From NCBI RefSeq assembly GCF_033807715.1, contig NC_084590.1:39355505-39419504 (forward strand): 64,000 nucleotides of DNA, given 5' to 3'. How positions within the stretch are numbered: the stretch's first letter is position 1; every line of letters begins with the position of its first letter. This DNA is from Cololabis saira. Taxonomy: Eukaryota > Chordata > Actinopteri > Beloniformes > Belonidae. A program made the position numbers and the translations under genes. Below are positions 1-13,514 of this stretch, piece after piece. Under the pieces are notes generated by a model, which saw only the letters and a list, made by a program, of their open reading frames with translations, did not search any database and had not been told where the DNA came from.

Positions 1-1220
1 TACTGTTTCCCATGCTATCCTCCTCAAACGGCTCTCTGACCTCTTTGGCATCACCGGCTCAGCACTGTCATGGTTCCACTCTTACCTCTCTAACAGAACC
101 CAGTTCGTCACCATTCATGGCTCCTCCTCCCCCCATGCTCCTGTCAAACACGGTGTCCCTCAAGGCTCTGTTCTTGGCCCCACCCTCTTTACCACCTACC
201 TGCTCCCCCTCGGCCAGCTCATTCGCCACCATGGTCTCAACTTCCATTGCTATGCTGATGATACTCAGCTGTATCTCAGCACTTCACCATCCTCTCAGCT
301 TCCCCCACAGTCTCTGGTCAACTGTATTCATTCCATAAAAACCTGGATGTCAACCAACCTACTCAAACTCAACAGTGACAAGACTGAGCTCATGGTTGTG
401 GCCCCCACGCCACTGCTCCGGAAGGTTGGAGATCTCCTTGTCAATGTGGATGGCTGCTCCATCACCCCATCCTCTGAGGTCTGCAACCTGGGAGTTATCC
501 TTGACTCCACCCTTTCTTTCCAGTCCCATGTCAAATCCATCACTAAAATAGCTTTTTATCACCTTAGGAACATCTCCCGTCTCTGCCCGTCACTCTCTGA
601 CTCCGTGGCAGAGACGCTCATCCATTCGTTCATCACCTCCCGGCTAAACTATTGCAATGGAGTCCTGTCCGGGGTTCCCAGTAAAACCCTTGACAGGCTC
701 CAGTATGTGCAGAACTCAGCTGCCAGGGTTCTCACCAAACCCTGGCAGCACATCACCCCCACCCTCATCCACCTCCATTGGCTCCTGGTTAAGTTTCGAA
801 TACAGTACAAAATTCTCCTTCTCACCTACAGATCCCTCCATTCACTGGCCCCCCAATACTTGTCCGACCTCCTCCATCAATACACTCCATCCAGGAACCT
901 GAGGTCTTCTGATGTCAGACTCCTTTCCATCCCCCGTACCCGTTTAAAAACCTTTGGAAACAGGGCTTTCAGCGTGGCTGCCCCCACCCTCTGGAACTCT
1001 CTCCCCCTTGAAATCTGCCACTCCCCCACTCTCCACAGTTTCAAAGCACACCTCAAAACACACCTCTTCTCCTTGGCCTTCCCTGAATAGCCTAAGGTCC
1101 CCTCCCTGTTTTTGTTTTGTTTTGTTTGTTTGCCCCCCCCCCCCCCCTTTGTTAAGCGACCTTGGGTATCATGAAAGGCGCTATATAAGTATTAGTTATT
1201 ATTATTATTATTATTATTAA
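1..1220 (+). mobile_element. L2-clade LINE, 3' part (runs off left edge)
   Basis: This is the 3' portion of a non-LTR retrotransposon. It contains an open reverse-transcriptase frame, then a short 3' UTR with a poly-C run (about 1132-1147), then the phrase gaaaggcgctatataagtatt and an ATT microsatellite tail (about 1194-1218). A GCGCTATATAA-type end followed by a short tandem repeat is typical of fish L2-clade elements. The 5' part lies outside the window. The uninterrupted reading frame suggests a fairly young copy. The clade is assigned from remembered motifs, so a related CR1/Rex group is possible. Confidence 0.85.
2..1090 (+). CDS. LINE reverse transcriptase, C-terminal part (partial, frame intact)
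   Basis: Frame 2 is open from base 2 to the TAG at 1088-1090, giving 362 residues. The first internal ATG is at 347, but the frame plainly continues upstream, so the true start is outside the window. Reverse-transcriptase landmarks appear in order: HGVPQGSVLGP at about residues 50-60, the catalytic box FHCYADDTQLYL with YADD at 251-262 (residue 84 onward), and LLKLNSDKTELMVV just after residue 116. Later come SRLNYCNGVLSG and the C-terminal block TLWNSLPLEI. In L2-type elements this protein copies element RNA into a nicked target. All catalytic residues visible here are present and there is no internal stop or frameshift, which contrasts with the broken LINE copies elsewhere in the window. 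It is not a host gene. Confidence 0.85.
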   Translation, partial: TVSHAILLKRLSDLFGITGSALSWFHSYLSNRTQFVTIHGSSSPHAPVKHGVPQGSVLGPTLFTTYLLPLGQLIRHHGLNFHCYADDTQLYLSTSPSSQLPPQSLVNCIHSIKTWMSTNLLKLNSDKTELMVVAPTPLLRKVGDLLVNVDGCSITPSSEVCNLGVILDSTLSFQSHVKSITKIAFYHLRNISRLCPSLSDSVAETLIHSFITSRLNYCNGVLSGVPSKTLDRLQYVQNSAARVLTKPWQHITPTLIHLHWLLVKFRIQYKILLLTYRSLHSLAPQYLSDLLHQYTPSRNLRSSDVRLLSIPRTRLKTFGNRAFSVAAPTLWNSLPLEICHSPTLHSFKAHLKTHLFSLAFPE

Positions 1221-2605
<1,385 letters not shown>

Positions 2606-2812
2606 TTGGAGTGCATGGGAAAAGAAGCTTCAAAACGGTGTTTCAAAAAACTAATGGGTCACTGATGCATCTTTCATTGCATTTTACAGTCTATAGCTAC
2701 GACAGCATCACTGTAATGCACTTGCATTAAACAAATGGTTAAACAACATTTCTGTTAATGTTTTATTAACACTTTAACTTTGACAGCCCCAACATATACA
2801 CACGTTTATATA

Positions 2813-3052
<240 letters not shown>

Positions 3053-5459
3053 TGCCATTATTATGGTATGCCCACAATAAGTACTTCAGTGCAAGTACTC
3101 CTCCAAATGAGGATAATAATAAGGACATCTTTGAGTGATTAAGGACCAACAGGAGGATGCTTCACTTCCGTGACAACTCCAGGTGGCAACGAGGGAGCTG
3201 TTTCAAAGTTTGAATGTGTAAACATCTTCATTGACTGAACTTTAACATGACATCAGTAAATGGCAAATTGGTTGCTCTCTCTCACATCGACTGGTGGAGG
3301 GTGAAGATGGCAAAAAAAAAAAAAAATCAAACATGTTTTCAGTTTCACCTGTAAAAGTGACCGTATGATTTTCATCCTTTTTTGAGTGCTTTTATTGAGA
3401 ACCAATTGCTTCTCAATTCTACTTCTTCCTTTAACACCTCTCTCTCTCGAGTTGTTTCACCAGCTGCCTTGACTCCTCAAAGGAAGGGGAAAAAAAAGTA
3501 AGTGGAGATGATGGTTATCTAAAGTGCCCTTAACAACAAGACAGCTGTCATGCATGGTTTCAACTTAATATCCTCACTAGCAGTAAAATTGAATGTGAGC
3601 AATTTGGTTCACTTTGAGCTTGTATTAGCTCAACTACAAGCTGCCTGACACTGCTAGGCACGTGTAATTGCACTGGATGTCAAAGGGGATGGGATGTGCC
3701 CTCTCAGTAAATGTCTATAGCCAGATGGACAAGGGATCTGCATTGACACCCTGGTGGTGACAGGCCACAAGACCTCATGCTATGTTGGCCTGACAACAAA
3801 GACGACCTCCTCTGTGCAATAATCTGCCCTACAAGCTGCTAATGAACTCTTCAGACACCAACATGCTAGGAGCAAAACGTAGGCCGTGGGGATTAGAACA
3901 CAAAATTCTATCTCCTGCACAACAAAAAGATGTGCAAGAATAAGGACACATGAGAGAGTTCTGTCTATTAGAATAACTCTACTAAAGACCTGGCCATTTT
4001 GGGATTGTCTCTCACCTTGTGAGTCCGGCCGTATTAACATGCAAGGTGCACCAAGGTCTTGGATCTACAACCTTAAAGGTATGGCAGTTAGTCGATGCAA
4101 AACACTGAATTATTTATAAGAGGACAAACAAATTCCAGGCAACAACACAACGCCAGACTCTGGGGCCGATTGGCTGTTAATGTGAAGTTGGTCAGGAAAC
4201 TTTGGGCTGTTAAAAAGGGCAATGACTGAATATCTTACTCGATGAATTAGAATGGGGATCAGGAGTGCATACAGAGGCTAAATCAATGTGAGGCAGGTAA
4301 TGAATTTAAGCAGCAATGGGGACAAAAAAGACAAACATCAGGAATATCTAGGGGATATTTCACATTCCTTTTATGTGTTGTGCCTGCCACCTATGATGTG
4401 CAAATGCTTTTTCCACTGGGCTGTTACAATAAATCTGGCATTTCATCAAAAGTGCAGCCTTTATGAACGTGTGTATTGGTAGTTTGTTTCAGCCTCCTGT
4501 TTAGATTGAATCTTAAAGCAGTTAAATGCTACCACACATTTGAAGAAATTAGCGGAATTGACATAAACAGTACAGATTTGTTTTATCATTTGAAGTACTT
4601 TAAATAGAAATAAAAACAGATCATCTGGCAAATAAACTCTAAAAGTTATTAACTGAAAGTGAAAAACTTTCACTGGTCTTTAGATTTTCTTATATTGTTT
4701 TTTTTCATGCCTTTAGGTTTTCTGTTGATCTCGCTGCATTCTTTGTTTTTCTATTGATCTTTCCTTTGGACTTTTATGTTTCTTGTGCATTTTGTGTAAT
4801 TTGTTGCTCTCTGTCTGTTTCTCACACCTGGTTTATGTTACTGGTTGTCATGGCTGCATCACATAATTCATTACATTGATCATTATTTTCACCCAGTTGG
4901 GTTTGAGTGTAATGAGTTTCCTTTGTACGCTTTTTCTCCTTTTGTTCTTGGAACAGTTTTGGAGTATACAGATTTGGACATATGTACATGAATTTACAAA
5001 GACAACCCTAATCTTGTTGATTTAGCAAACTTTTAATGGTCATCCATATTTCTTTTCAATTGTCTTTATCAAAATGTAAACAGCAAATATAGTGCTGATT
5101 TTAAAGGTAGAGCAATTAATTGGTTGGTGAGCTATTAGCCATATATTAATATTCAACATTAGAAATCGAAAAATCCATCTCAGTCAACCTCTGTGATCTG
5201 ATCTGTGCAGTATGATCATAAGAGTTAAAGAGCCTTTCATGTTGAGTGCACTGTATTTATTTTGCAAAAACCTTATCAAAATGGACAGACATGGAATAAT
5301 TTCTTGGTATCCATCCATTACAGCAAGGAAAAAACCTACAAGGTCACTGAAATAACTTTTTAACTGCCAAAAAAATAATCAGGCGCATAATAATTTGAAT
5401 TATGGTTCAACGAAATCATTAAGAAAAATAAAATACATTTGTGGATATTCTTAATTACA
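3053..5459. other. Unannotated stretch
   Basis: This is ordinary AT-rich sequence. Open frames are 88 codons or shorter with no recognised domain. I see no RNA gene or clear repeat. Confidence 0.6.
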
Positions 5460-6390
5460 TTTTTTGTTGCCCCACCTCTAGATCCAATCACTGCAATTAA
5501 GTGATTTGTGTAACTCTCAATAAGACTTCTACACTTGTAGAGAGGTATTTTGGCCCGCTCCTGATTATCAAACTCTTCCAGTTGTCTCAGGATGGAATGA
5601 CTTTCTTCTCCAGACTGCCTGTTTCAGCTCTTTCCAAAGATTTTGCACCTGACGCAGCAAAGCAGCTCCAGAATCTAATTGCGTCTCCTCTGTGTTTCAC
5701 AACGCTAACCCTTCTTTTCTTTGAATGCTTCATTTTTGGATCTGTGAACATAGAACGATTATAACTTGCCTAAAATGTCCACTTTTATTTAATCTGTCCC
5801 AAGGACATTCTCTCAGAAGCCTTGCCATTTGTCAAAATTCCAGTCTAGCTTTTTTATGATTTGCTTTCAACAGTTGTGTCCTTTTCAGGTGTCCACTTTG
5901 GCTCATATACCTTGACCTTGGAGTTCACCTCGAATTTCTTTGTTGTTTTGAACTCTTTAGTTATCATTTGTATTATTCGTCTCTTAAATTTGCATCTAGT
6001 TTTCCTCTCGCAGACACGTCCAGGGAGGTTGGCTACAGTCACATGGACCATAACCTTCTGAATAAAATGTACAACTGCAGTCACTGAAACTTGAAGCTGC
6101 TTGGAGATGGTCATATAGCCATTACATTTACATTACATTCGATTCATGTGAATTGGAACTGTACTTCTACTTTCACAAGAACAAACAAGAATGCATATTA
6201 AAAAATGACCCATGATACCAAACATCAGAGTGATGACTTTTCACACTTCAGACTGACTGATGGCAAGGTTGAAAACACTTGTGATGCTCATGTCAGGATA
6301 CACATTACCTTAACATGTTACGGTCAAATTATTTTCAATCTTTTCCAGGGGTGCCAAATAATGTTTCCAGACCAGTTTCATTCGTGTTCT
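5460..6390 (-). mobile_element. Decayed Tc1-like DNA transposon (ends approximate)
   Basis: Read on the minus strand, this stretch follows the order of a fish Tc1-like element. A terminal region contains ggggtgccaaataat (plus-strand orientation, about 6349-6363). After it come a transposase N-terminal helix-turn-helix relic (6114-5854) and degraded transposase sequence down to about 5470. The phrases gagaggtattttggccc and ccagggaggttggctacagt match segments I recall from this family. Stops and indels break the frame and terminal repeats could not be paired confidently, so both boundaries are estimates. It is not mobile. Confidence 0.7.
5854..6114 (-). pseudogene. Tc1-like transposase, N-terminal DNA-binding relic
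   Basis: An 86-codon minus-strand frame begins MTISKQLQVSVTAV and continues HFIQKVMVHVTVANLPGRV and RRIIQMITKEFKTT. This matches the paired-like helix-turn-helix start of Tc1/mariner transposases. ISKQL...VS..TV forms the first helices, LPGR is the linker (the AT-hook-like GRPR region is degraded), and RRII...KE..TT begins the second subdomain. The family protein is about 340 residues; after about 65 recognisable residues this copy degenerates and ends at a stop, and the DDE catalytic domain is not readable. The known family role is binding terminal inverted repeats and cut-and-paste transposition. This copy cannot do that. Confidence 0.75.
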
Positions 6391-6425
6391 TTTTGTTTGT
6401 TTTTTTGTTTGTTTGTTAGTCATTA

Positions 6426-7438
6426 TTAGGGCCCGAGCACTTACAGTGGCGACAGCCCTATTGTATCTGTAGGAATTTTTTTTTTCCTTTTTTTCCTTTT
6501 CCTTTTTATTTTTCCGACGAAAGGAGGGCCTTTTTGCCCCCCTAAACGTGCCCCAAAAGTCACCAAATTTTTCCTGGCGATAAATTTTATATTTCATGGT
6601 TTGGTAATGGGCGTGGCCTAATGGCTCAACAGCGCCCCCTAGAAAACTTCGTTCCTCACGCCCCACAATACGGTTTGACGTACATGCACGAAAATCGGTA
6701 CACACCTGTATCATGTCGCAACTTAAAGAAAAGTCTCTTGGCGCCATGGCCGAAACCGAACAGGAAGTTGACCATTTTGAATTAATCATGTAATTTTGGC
6801 GCAATTTATGCCATTCCTTCGGCAGTTAATACGGCCCGAACCGTAACGTGCACCCAGGTGTGTTATACATCAAAATGTGTGTCTCCATCCTGCGACGACG
6901 CACATTATTTTTCTCAGTCAAAAGCGTTACGGTGGTGACGATAGATGCCAAAAAGCACGCCCCCACTTCATCTGGTTGGTCCATATTTGATAGTTCCTAC
7001 TTTCTGCCATAACTTTTGAATGGTGTGAGTCATGGGTGGTGTCATCTGACTTGGTATTGAGTACTTGACCTTCATTGGCATGAATTAGCCCCACCTCTTC
7101 TTCTGATTGGTCGATATGTGATAGTTCCTATTTTCTGCCATAACTTTTGAATGGTTTGACATAAAGACTCGTGGGTGGTGTCATCGGACATGGTTTTGAG
7201 TCCTTGAACATAATTGCTGCAAATTAGCCCTGCCCCTTCATCTGATTGGTCGATATCTGATAGTTCCTACTTTCTGCCATAACTTTTGAATGGTTTGATA
7301 TAGAGAGTCGTGGGTGGTGTCATCCGCTAAATGTCCAGGCCTGAAGAATCTACATGCAAGTCATACAAGCACTTCCACTGCAGCACGCCTTTACGAACAA
7401 GGGTGCGAGGGCCCGTTCATCCCTGCTTGAAACTTTAA
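6426..7438 (+). repeat. GGGCCCGAGCAC dispersed repeat, copy 1
   Basis: It starts near attagggcccgagcac and ends near gagggcccgttcatccctg...ctttaatt. Inside are gggcgtggcctaatggctc, cagcgccccctag and cggtttgacgtacatgcac, all shared with copy 2 at 17920-20308. Between about 6975 and 7325 a 131-139-bp unit containing ttctgccataacttttgaa is repeated three times. It has no coding capacity. I recognise it as a high-copy teleost interspersed repeat but cannot name its class. The short AATTA/TTAATT ends are not convincing terminal repeats. Confidence 0.75.
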
Positions 7439-7569
7439 TTGACTATTACTCTTGTCAATTGTGAAATGGCAGTTCAGCAAATGGGATTGTGCATTTGAAT
7501 TTTAAGCACTGATTAAAAATCCCAGTTTAGATTCCTCAGTGTTATCAAATTTCTGGCCAATCTCTTAAC

Positions 7570-8648
7570 ACTTTTTTCCCTTTAAAATTCTAAATTTTTA
7601 TATAAGCACAATATTCTCAAGGTTTTTCAATCTGGTTTCAAAACCCTCCACAGAGTCGGCACCATTGAGGGTCCTTAATTATGTTCTTTTAGCCACAGAT
7701 TCTGGTCACTGTATACTTTTGGTTCTGTTGAACATAACAGCTGCCTTTGATACAGTGGATCATCAAATGGTCCCACCTGGAGAGGTGGGTGGGTATCCAG
7801 GGCAGTGCTTTAGAGTGTTCCTTGGCAGAGAGACATTTTTGTGTCTGTGTTGGAACCTGTGAGTCTTCTGCTGCCCCGCTCATGTGTGGAGTTCCACAAG
7901 GTTCTATCCTTGGCCCTTTTCTCTTTTCCATCTACATACTCCCACTTGGATCTGTCTAAATTTGGCATTTCTTTTCACTTTTATGCTGATGACAGCCAGA
8001 TTTCCATGCCTCTTGAAAAGCTCCCAGAGGGCATTACAGAGATCAAGGCATGTGCTGTATGTCAGGGAATTCAACTAAATGATGGTCATGTTGTTTGGGC
8101 CCAGTGAGGCCTTTAAAGCCCAGGCTGATCTGGGTCCTTTCAGTCCTTATCTGAGACAGACTGCAGGAAACCTGGGTGTCAGACTGGACAGTGACCTCAA
8201 ACTTGAGTCATAGATTAAATCAGTCGTCAAGTCTATTTTTCTTTCATCTGAGACAACTGACCAAAGTTAAGTCCTTTCTCTCTTTGCATCATTTTGAGAT
8301 TTTAATCCATGCTTTCATCACAACTTGTTTAGATTACTGTAATGCACTAAATCCTGTGATGGTTTAGAAGTTATTTTCACAACTGCTGCTGGTTCAAAAA
8401 ATATGAGCACATCACCCCAGATTTGGAATCATTTCAATATGCCCCCAGTTGTCTTCCGAGATGATTTTGAAATTTGCTTTAGATTGTCTTCATGGCCTTG
8501 CCCCACAGTATCTTGCTGCCCTGCTGCAGCTGTACACTCCCTCACCCTCTCTCAGGTCATCTCTTTCTATCTTATTTCTTTATTCTGTTTTTATTTTATT
8601 TTGTGCTTTATGAATAAAATTGAGTTGAGTTGAGCTGAGTTGAGTTGT
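7570..8648 (+). mobile_element. Degenerate L2-like LINE, RT region to 3' end
   Basis: The element begins near 7570-7640 with ggttttcaatctggtttcaa-like RT sequence. It runs through broken RT motifs and ends in tgaataaaattgagttgagttg, a GAGTT tandem tail (about 8618-8648). This tail type is common on fish L2-clade LINEs. It is 5'-truncated and frameshifted. Confidence 0.8.
7666..8360 (+). pseudogene. LINE reverse transcriptase relic
   Basis: RT motifs are readable but scattered over all three frames. RVLNYVLLATDSGHCILLVLLNITAAFDTVDHQ is near 7668. CGVPQGSILGPFLFSIYILPLG starts about 7886, and FHFYADDSQISMPL (the catalytic YADD box) starts about 7974. A later TTCLDYCNAL appears near 8320. At least two frameshifts separate these blocks and stops follow, so no functional protein can be made. 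The combination AAFDTVDH plus FxFYADDSQ points to the L2 clade. Confidence 0.8.
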
Positions 8649-10088
8649 CAGTTACGAGTTATTTCAGTGACCATTGTGGTTTTTTTTTTTCTCTAACAAA
8701 AGGGTAACAATATATTTTGAAAAATGTCTGTGTATTACTTAAGGATTAAGGTTTTGTCTTGAAGACAAAAAGGACAACTGAGGGTCTCTGGAGTATTTCT
8801 GCCAGGAAGGTACTATTAGATCTTCTGCACCCTGTGGTTTTAGATCTATTTCAATTGGGCTTGTTTCCAACAGAGTCTTTGCCGAGTTCTTTCAGTCCTT
8901 TGTGAACTTGTGTTTGTGGGGCCCACTGCTGTCTTGCAGATTGAGACTGATATTGTAGAGTAGTGTGATAGTGTTGTTGCACTGCATATTGTGGCTGTTC
9001 AGCAAAAAGTATTATTATGCTATATACTATATTATAACATTATAAGTATATAATAATATTATTGCCACTCATACTTCATGGGAATCTGGTGGATCTCTTG
9101 AAGTGAAAACTAAGTAAAACCCTGGACAGGTCACTAGTCCTTCACTGGATTATATTATATTATATTATACTATATTATATTATATTGGAGACAAATTAGT
9201 CATTTCTAGTTTTATTTTTATCTAAACTGCAGCCATGAAATCGTATTATAGTGAATTGTTTTATTGTTCACTGCAGATTACAACACTAGCTTAATCATGC
9301 ATAGCAAGCTACATTTATTTCATATAGCACTGTTTTGTAACTACACATTGTGGCAGGGCTCCATAAATGTGCATAACATTTTTTTTCACAACTTTCCCTG
9401 CAGATCTGACAGTCCAGTGGTGACCAGAAAGTGTGGCTGCTCTTCAGAAAATGTGATGAAATCAAAAGGAGAGAGATGACAAGTTGATTAACAGCATCTG
9501 CATACAGAAGCAATTTGAGCTTAACTTCAAAAACAATTAACAGTTTCCTTTTAAGGGACTTTCACTTGAGGCGTTTCTTTGCCATCTGCCTCATCGGGGG
9601 TTTGACATTAACGCCTACTGTGAGAACACTGAACCAACGCATCGACAGCATTCCCCCCATGGCTGTGACACAATCACACTGAAGGTAAAAAAAAAGAAAA
9701 AAAAAGATGATTCATTTAGCTCACAAATAAAAGCAATATTTAAAAAACTTTTAACATCATAATGGTGCAAAAATGAAATTGAGATCAGCTGACATCATTA
9801 ATTCATTCAATCATCCATGATGATAACTAATGAGTGACAAAATGGGAAAAGCTTGGTATTTCTAGATCATATGTCTAGTGTTTAATATTTCTACAGTGCA
9901 ATGCTGCACCTTGACACCACCAATGTCATCCTGTTAGAATCTGTATGACACAGTCATACCGTACAGACGGAATCTAAATTCAAATAACTGTTGAAGCAGA
10001 AAGTGTTCCCTCTGTGATAAGCTCTTTGGAATAGTGGAGTGACAGATATCCGCAGCATGTACCTTCCCTGCAGGCTCATGCACCAACA

Positions 10089-10090
<2 letters not shown>
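8649..10090. other. Unannotated stretch with small AT repeats
   Basis: No gene was recognised. A TATTATA-type tandem repeat lies at about 9148-9186 and poly-A runs lie near 9688-9705. Confidence 0.6.

Positions 10091-10185
<95 letters not shown>
10091..10185. repeat. CA microsatellite
   Basis: About 47 CA units, uninterrupted apart from the end. The Thr-His and Cys-Val reading frames across it are artefacts. Confidence 0.97.
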
Positions 10186-10187
<2 letters not shown>

Positions 10188-10879
10188 ACACTCTCCGTAT
10201 CCACCAGCTCGGACGACTGGAACACAGGACAGCAAATATCCAACACTGTGTGCTCCACAGTTACTTCATGATACGATCAGTACCATGGCTCAAAAAAGAA
10301 AGGGGAAAAAAAGGAGGAAACCATGAAATTTGAACTTTTCAATCAACAGAGTCTGATATGAAACAGTTGTAGTAGGTGGAGTGCTGGGTTATGTAATTAG
10401 AAGGTTTTGTTTGAAGTCAGATGACTTGTGAGCACGTTGAAACTAAGATCACAATTTTGTTATATAACTCTGATTATCGTTCTTAAATTAAAGGATTATG
10501 TATATAGGAGATGAATCAATGGAATAAAATACTAATATTTTAACCATAGAGAGGCTTTTATGTGTAAAAAGCAAAAGAAACCATTTGATGAGAAACCTGG
10601 CACTCATTTGTTCTCCTGGTGCCACCTTCTACTCCCTGATTATCATTAGGACTGAATGGGATTTCGCTTCCACAAACTCTCTTGGAAACTCTGACTTCAG
10701 ATGAATTCATTCAGTTTTTCTTTTTATTCAGACTGCTGCTTTCCATTCAAATATTACCTACAAGTAAAGACAAGCCATTGATTTGATGACTATTAAACCA
10801 GGCCGGAATCTCTTTTGATTCCCAAACTCTTCAAGTCTGGTCTCATTATTCTACATCACACGATTTTCTGCCACCCGTT

Positions 10880-11075
10880 CTCGAAGGGCGGGCTGCATCC
10901 AGCTTATTAAACTGACTTGATCCCAGAAATACAGAAAAGTGCAGCTCTTTGACTGACCACTGAAGGCTGGCTCCAAACAATGAGTCATGTTCTGGGTCCC
11001 TGGAAAGCACCTTGAGAGAACTTGTATTGCAATAGACGGTATATAAATAAAAGTGAATGAGTCAAACTCCAACAA
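10880..11075 (+). mobile_element. LINE 3' tail fragment
   Basis: The phrase ggaaagcaccttgagagaac...ttgcaatagacggtatataaataaaagtgaatg (written in parts) near 10998-11068 has the layout of fish L2/Rex-type LINE 3' ends: AAGCACCTTGAGA, then GGTATATAAATAAA. Only the terminal portion is recognisable and the 5' boundary is a guess. Confidence 0.5.
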
Positions 11076-11104
11076 CCCTTGTGTAGAAATGTCAAAATGT
11101 CTAT

Positions 11105-12215
11105 TTCTGCTTTGAAGCAGAAATAAAAAATATTTAGTGAGGAAGATTTCCAAACTGAGAACAGTTGTTTCTAAAGATGATCTTGAGTTAATCATTCATG
11201 CATTTGTGTCATCTGTAACTGTAACAGTTTATTTACTAATTTACTCGTTCTAGTACGGGGGTCGGCAACCCGCGGCTCCAGAGCCGCATGCGGCTCTGGA
11301 GCCGCCCTAGTGGCTCCTGGAGCTTTTTCAACATTTTTTGACCTTTTTTTCCCTTTTTTCTTTTTTCCTCTTTTTTTCATTTTTTTCTTCCTTTTTCCTT
11401 TCCTTTTTAATCTCAAGATTTCAACTTTTTTCTCGAAATTTTGACTTTTTTCTCAACATTTCGACTTTTTTCTCAACATTTCGACTTTTTTCTCAAAGTG
11501 CATAATGAAAAAAAAAAATCTCCCCCCAGTTATAACTAATATAGATACATGCAGCATGTGTTGCCTTCATACTAAGGCTGATACAAGACTTTTCATTTTT
11601 TGCGGCTCCAGACATATTTGTTTTTTGTGTTTTTGGTCCAATATAGGCTCTTTCAACATTTTGGGTTGCCGACCCCTGTTCTAGTAGAAGGGCTTACATC
11701 GAACCAATCCTAAAAACTTTTCATTGGATCCCGGTCCCTTTTCGTTTTAACTTTAAACTCTAGTGCTGACATTTAAAGCTCTGCTTGGTCAGGCTCCGTC
11801 CTATGTTAGGGAGCGATTATGCCCCTACACTCCATCTCTGAGGCTGAGGTCATTGGACCAAGACTTCCTTATGGTCCCTCATACCTGTTTTAAGACGTGA
11901 GGAGATCGCTCCGTCCAGGCCGTCGAACCGAGGCTCTGGAATGATCTCCCGCTGTCTCTACGTTCCCTGGACTCCATTGATGCTTTTAAGGGCAAACTTA
12001 AAACCCACCTGTTTTTTCCGAGCTTTTAAACCTCAGTTTTATGACCGTTTTATGACCATTTTTACTCCAGGAGGTTTTTATTGTATCTTCTCCTTTTTAC
12101 TGTATTTTGCATTTATTGTATTGTGTTTATTCTTTTGTGAAGCACCTTGTGACATTCCCCTGTCTGTGAAAGGTGCTATAGAAATAAACTTTTTGTACTT
12201 ACTTACACTCTCCTA
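11105..12215 (+). mobile_element. L2-like LINE 3' region, split by a hAT-type MITE
   Basis: Translated pieces read KDDLELIIHAFVSS just before the insertion (11175-11216). Beyond it come EPILKTFHWIPVPFRF-like (about 11700), LGQAPSYVRERL, TPSLRLRSLDQ and RLWNDLPLSLRSLDS (about 11933-11977). The 3' end carries gaagcaccttgtgacattcc and gaaaggtgctatagaaataaac (to about 12200). Frameshifts and a TGA after 11895 make it a relic. The 423-bp element at 11256-11678 sits in the middle. Confidence 0.75.
11256..11678. mobile_element. hAT-type non-autonomous element (MITE), nested in LINE
   Basis: The terminal inverted repeats are cgggggtcggcaaccc (left) and gggttgccgacccctg (right). They are flanked by an exact 8-bp duplication, ttctagta, at 11248-11255 and 11679-11686. 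CAGGGGTCGGCAA-type ends with an 8-bp target duplication are characteristic of hAT elements. The interior holds a GC-rich palindrome (ggctccagagccgcatgcgg, about 11274-11293) and T-rich repeats of ttttttctcaacatttcgac. There is no coding capacity. Confidence 0.88.
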
Positions 12216-12898
12216 TACAAAGAAACTGGCTCTAATCTCCACAGCTGGATTTCATATTCCTGACAGCTGTAAGGCGAATTGTAAGGCCCAGACCTCCCTC
12301 TCCCCAGCCAACTCCACGAGCTCCTCCAGGGGGATAAGGAGGCAGGCTTGTGCTCGGCAAAACAATAAGAAAATTATACAAACAGCCAAATTAAAACAAT
12401 GCAAAAATAACGCCGGCGGTGTACACTCCTTCATATTTACGGCTTTCAGTCATCATGGAACAAGAAGCAAAAATGGCAAGCACATATGCCACACTGAGTA
12501 CTGAGCAAAAAAAAACAAAAAACATGGCTGAATGTTGAAATGAACATGGAAGAGCCATAAGATGTAAATCTAGGATGGCTGCTCGTTGCTGGCTCTGAAT
12601 AAAACTGTTTTGAAGAGGATAGGAAAATTTCCAACTACTCTCTGGAGACAATAGTCATCTGTTTTTGTTTGTTTGTTTGTTTAGACTCTGCATAGCTCCT
12701 TCTTCTAATATGACTCCTTGCAGAAGAAAATATTAAAATAGGAGGACCGGTATTATTGCTGGCATGTTTGCTTCAGTCCTTTTTTTTTTCATCCATTCAT
12801 CCATTCATCACTTCATTGGAGTTTTTCCGATGCAAGTGGGAAAAAAGTCAGCAACTGACCTGCAAACTCTTTCCTGTATGATTTTTATATGGAGGTAT
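12216..12898. other. Unannotated stretch
   Basis: An open frame crossing 11941-12504 joins LINE sequence to unrelated sequence and is not a gene. Short GTTT and CATC repeats occur near 12665 and 12795. Nothing else was recognised. Confidence 0.55.
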
Positions 12899-13506
12899 TA
12901 GGGCTGGGCGATATGGACCAAAAGTCATATCTCAATATTTTCTAGCTGAATGGCGATACTCGATATATATCGAAATTTTTTCTGTGCCTTAATTGGGGTT
13001 TCCCCCAAAGCATTATAGCATAGCATCTCTGTTAGCTTCATTTTTTTCTGAGGCAAACCCTTAAAAAAACAGTCAGCTTTAATACAAAGCCTCGTGCCAA
13101 ATGTCACACAGGTTCCTTTATTAACAGAGGTCTGCACAATATCAAAATGTATAAAACAAATGAAATAAAAATAAACTGCCTGCATATATAGAATAAAAAT
13201 GCTTCTTAAATAAAATAAAACAAATATCCCTTTCCTGCATAACAATTAAATTAAAATACACTGTGCAATTAATACAATGTAGACAGTAACAGGCAGACTT
13301 TTCCACTGAGGTTGACAGTTGTGCAAATAACAAAACATTTGTGCAAATCTCAAATAAAACATTCAAGTCAATTTGTCACAAAATAAGCTATATCAAAATC
13401 ATAAAAAAAAAAAATGTAAATCGATATAAACGATATTGTCTCGTACCATATCGCGTTTGAAAATATATCGATATATATTAAAATCTCGATATATCGCCCA
13501 GCACTA
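12899..13506. mobile_element. hAT-type non-autonomous element with GGGCGATAT ends
   Basis: Ends are tagggctgggcgatat and atatcgcccagcacta. They are flanked by the exact 8-bp duplication ggaggtat at 12891-12898 and 13507-13514. Subterminal regions are full of atcgatat motifs on both sides. The interior is AT-rich and has no transposase. An 8-bp duplication with CAG/TAG-like ends indicates the hAT superfamily. Confidence 0.85.
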
Positions 13507-13514
13507 GGAGGTAT

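Noticed and set aside
11941..12504. 187-codon plus-strand frame
   Set aside because: It begins in an off-frame reading of LINE sequence and continues past the LINE 3' end into unrelated DNA.
12252..12651. Overlapping minus-strand frames of 60-86 codons near 12.3-12.6 kb
   Set aside because: Low-information composition with several overlapping frames and no domain, consistent with chance.
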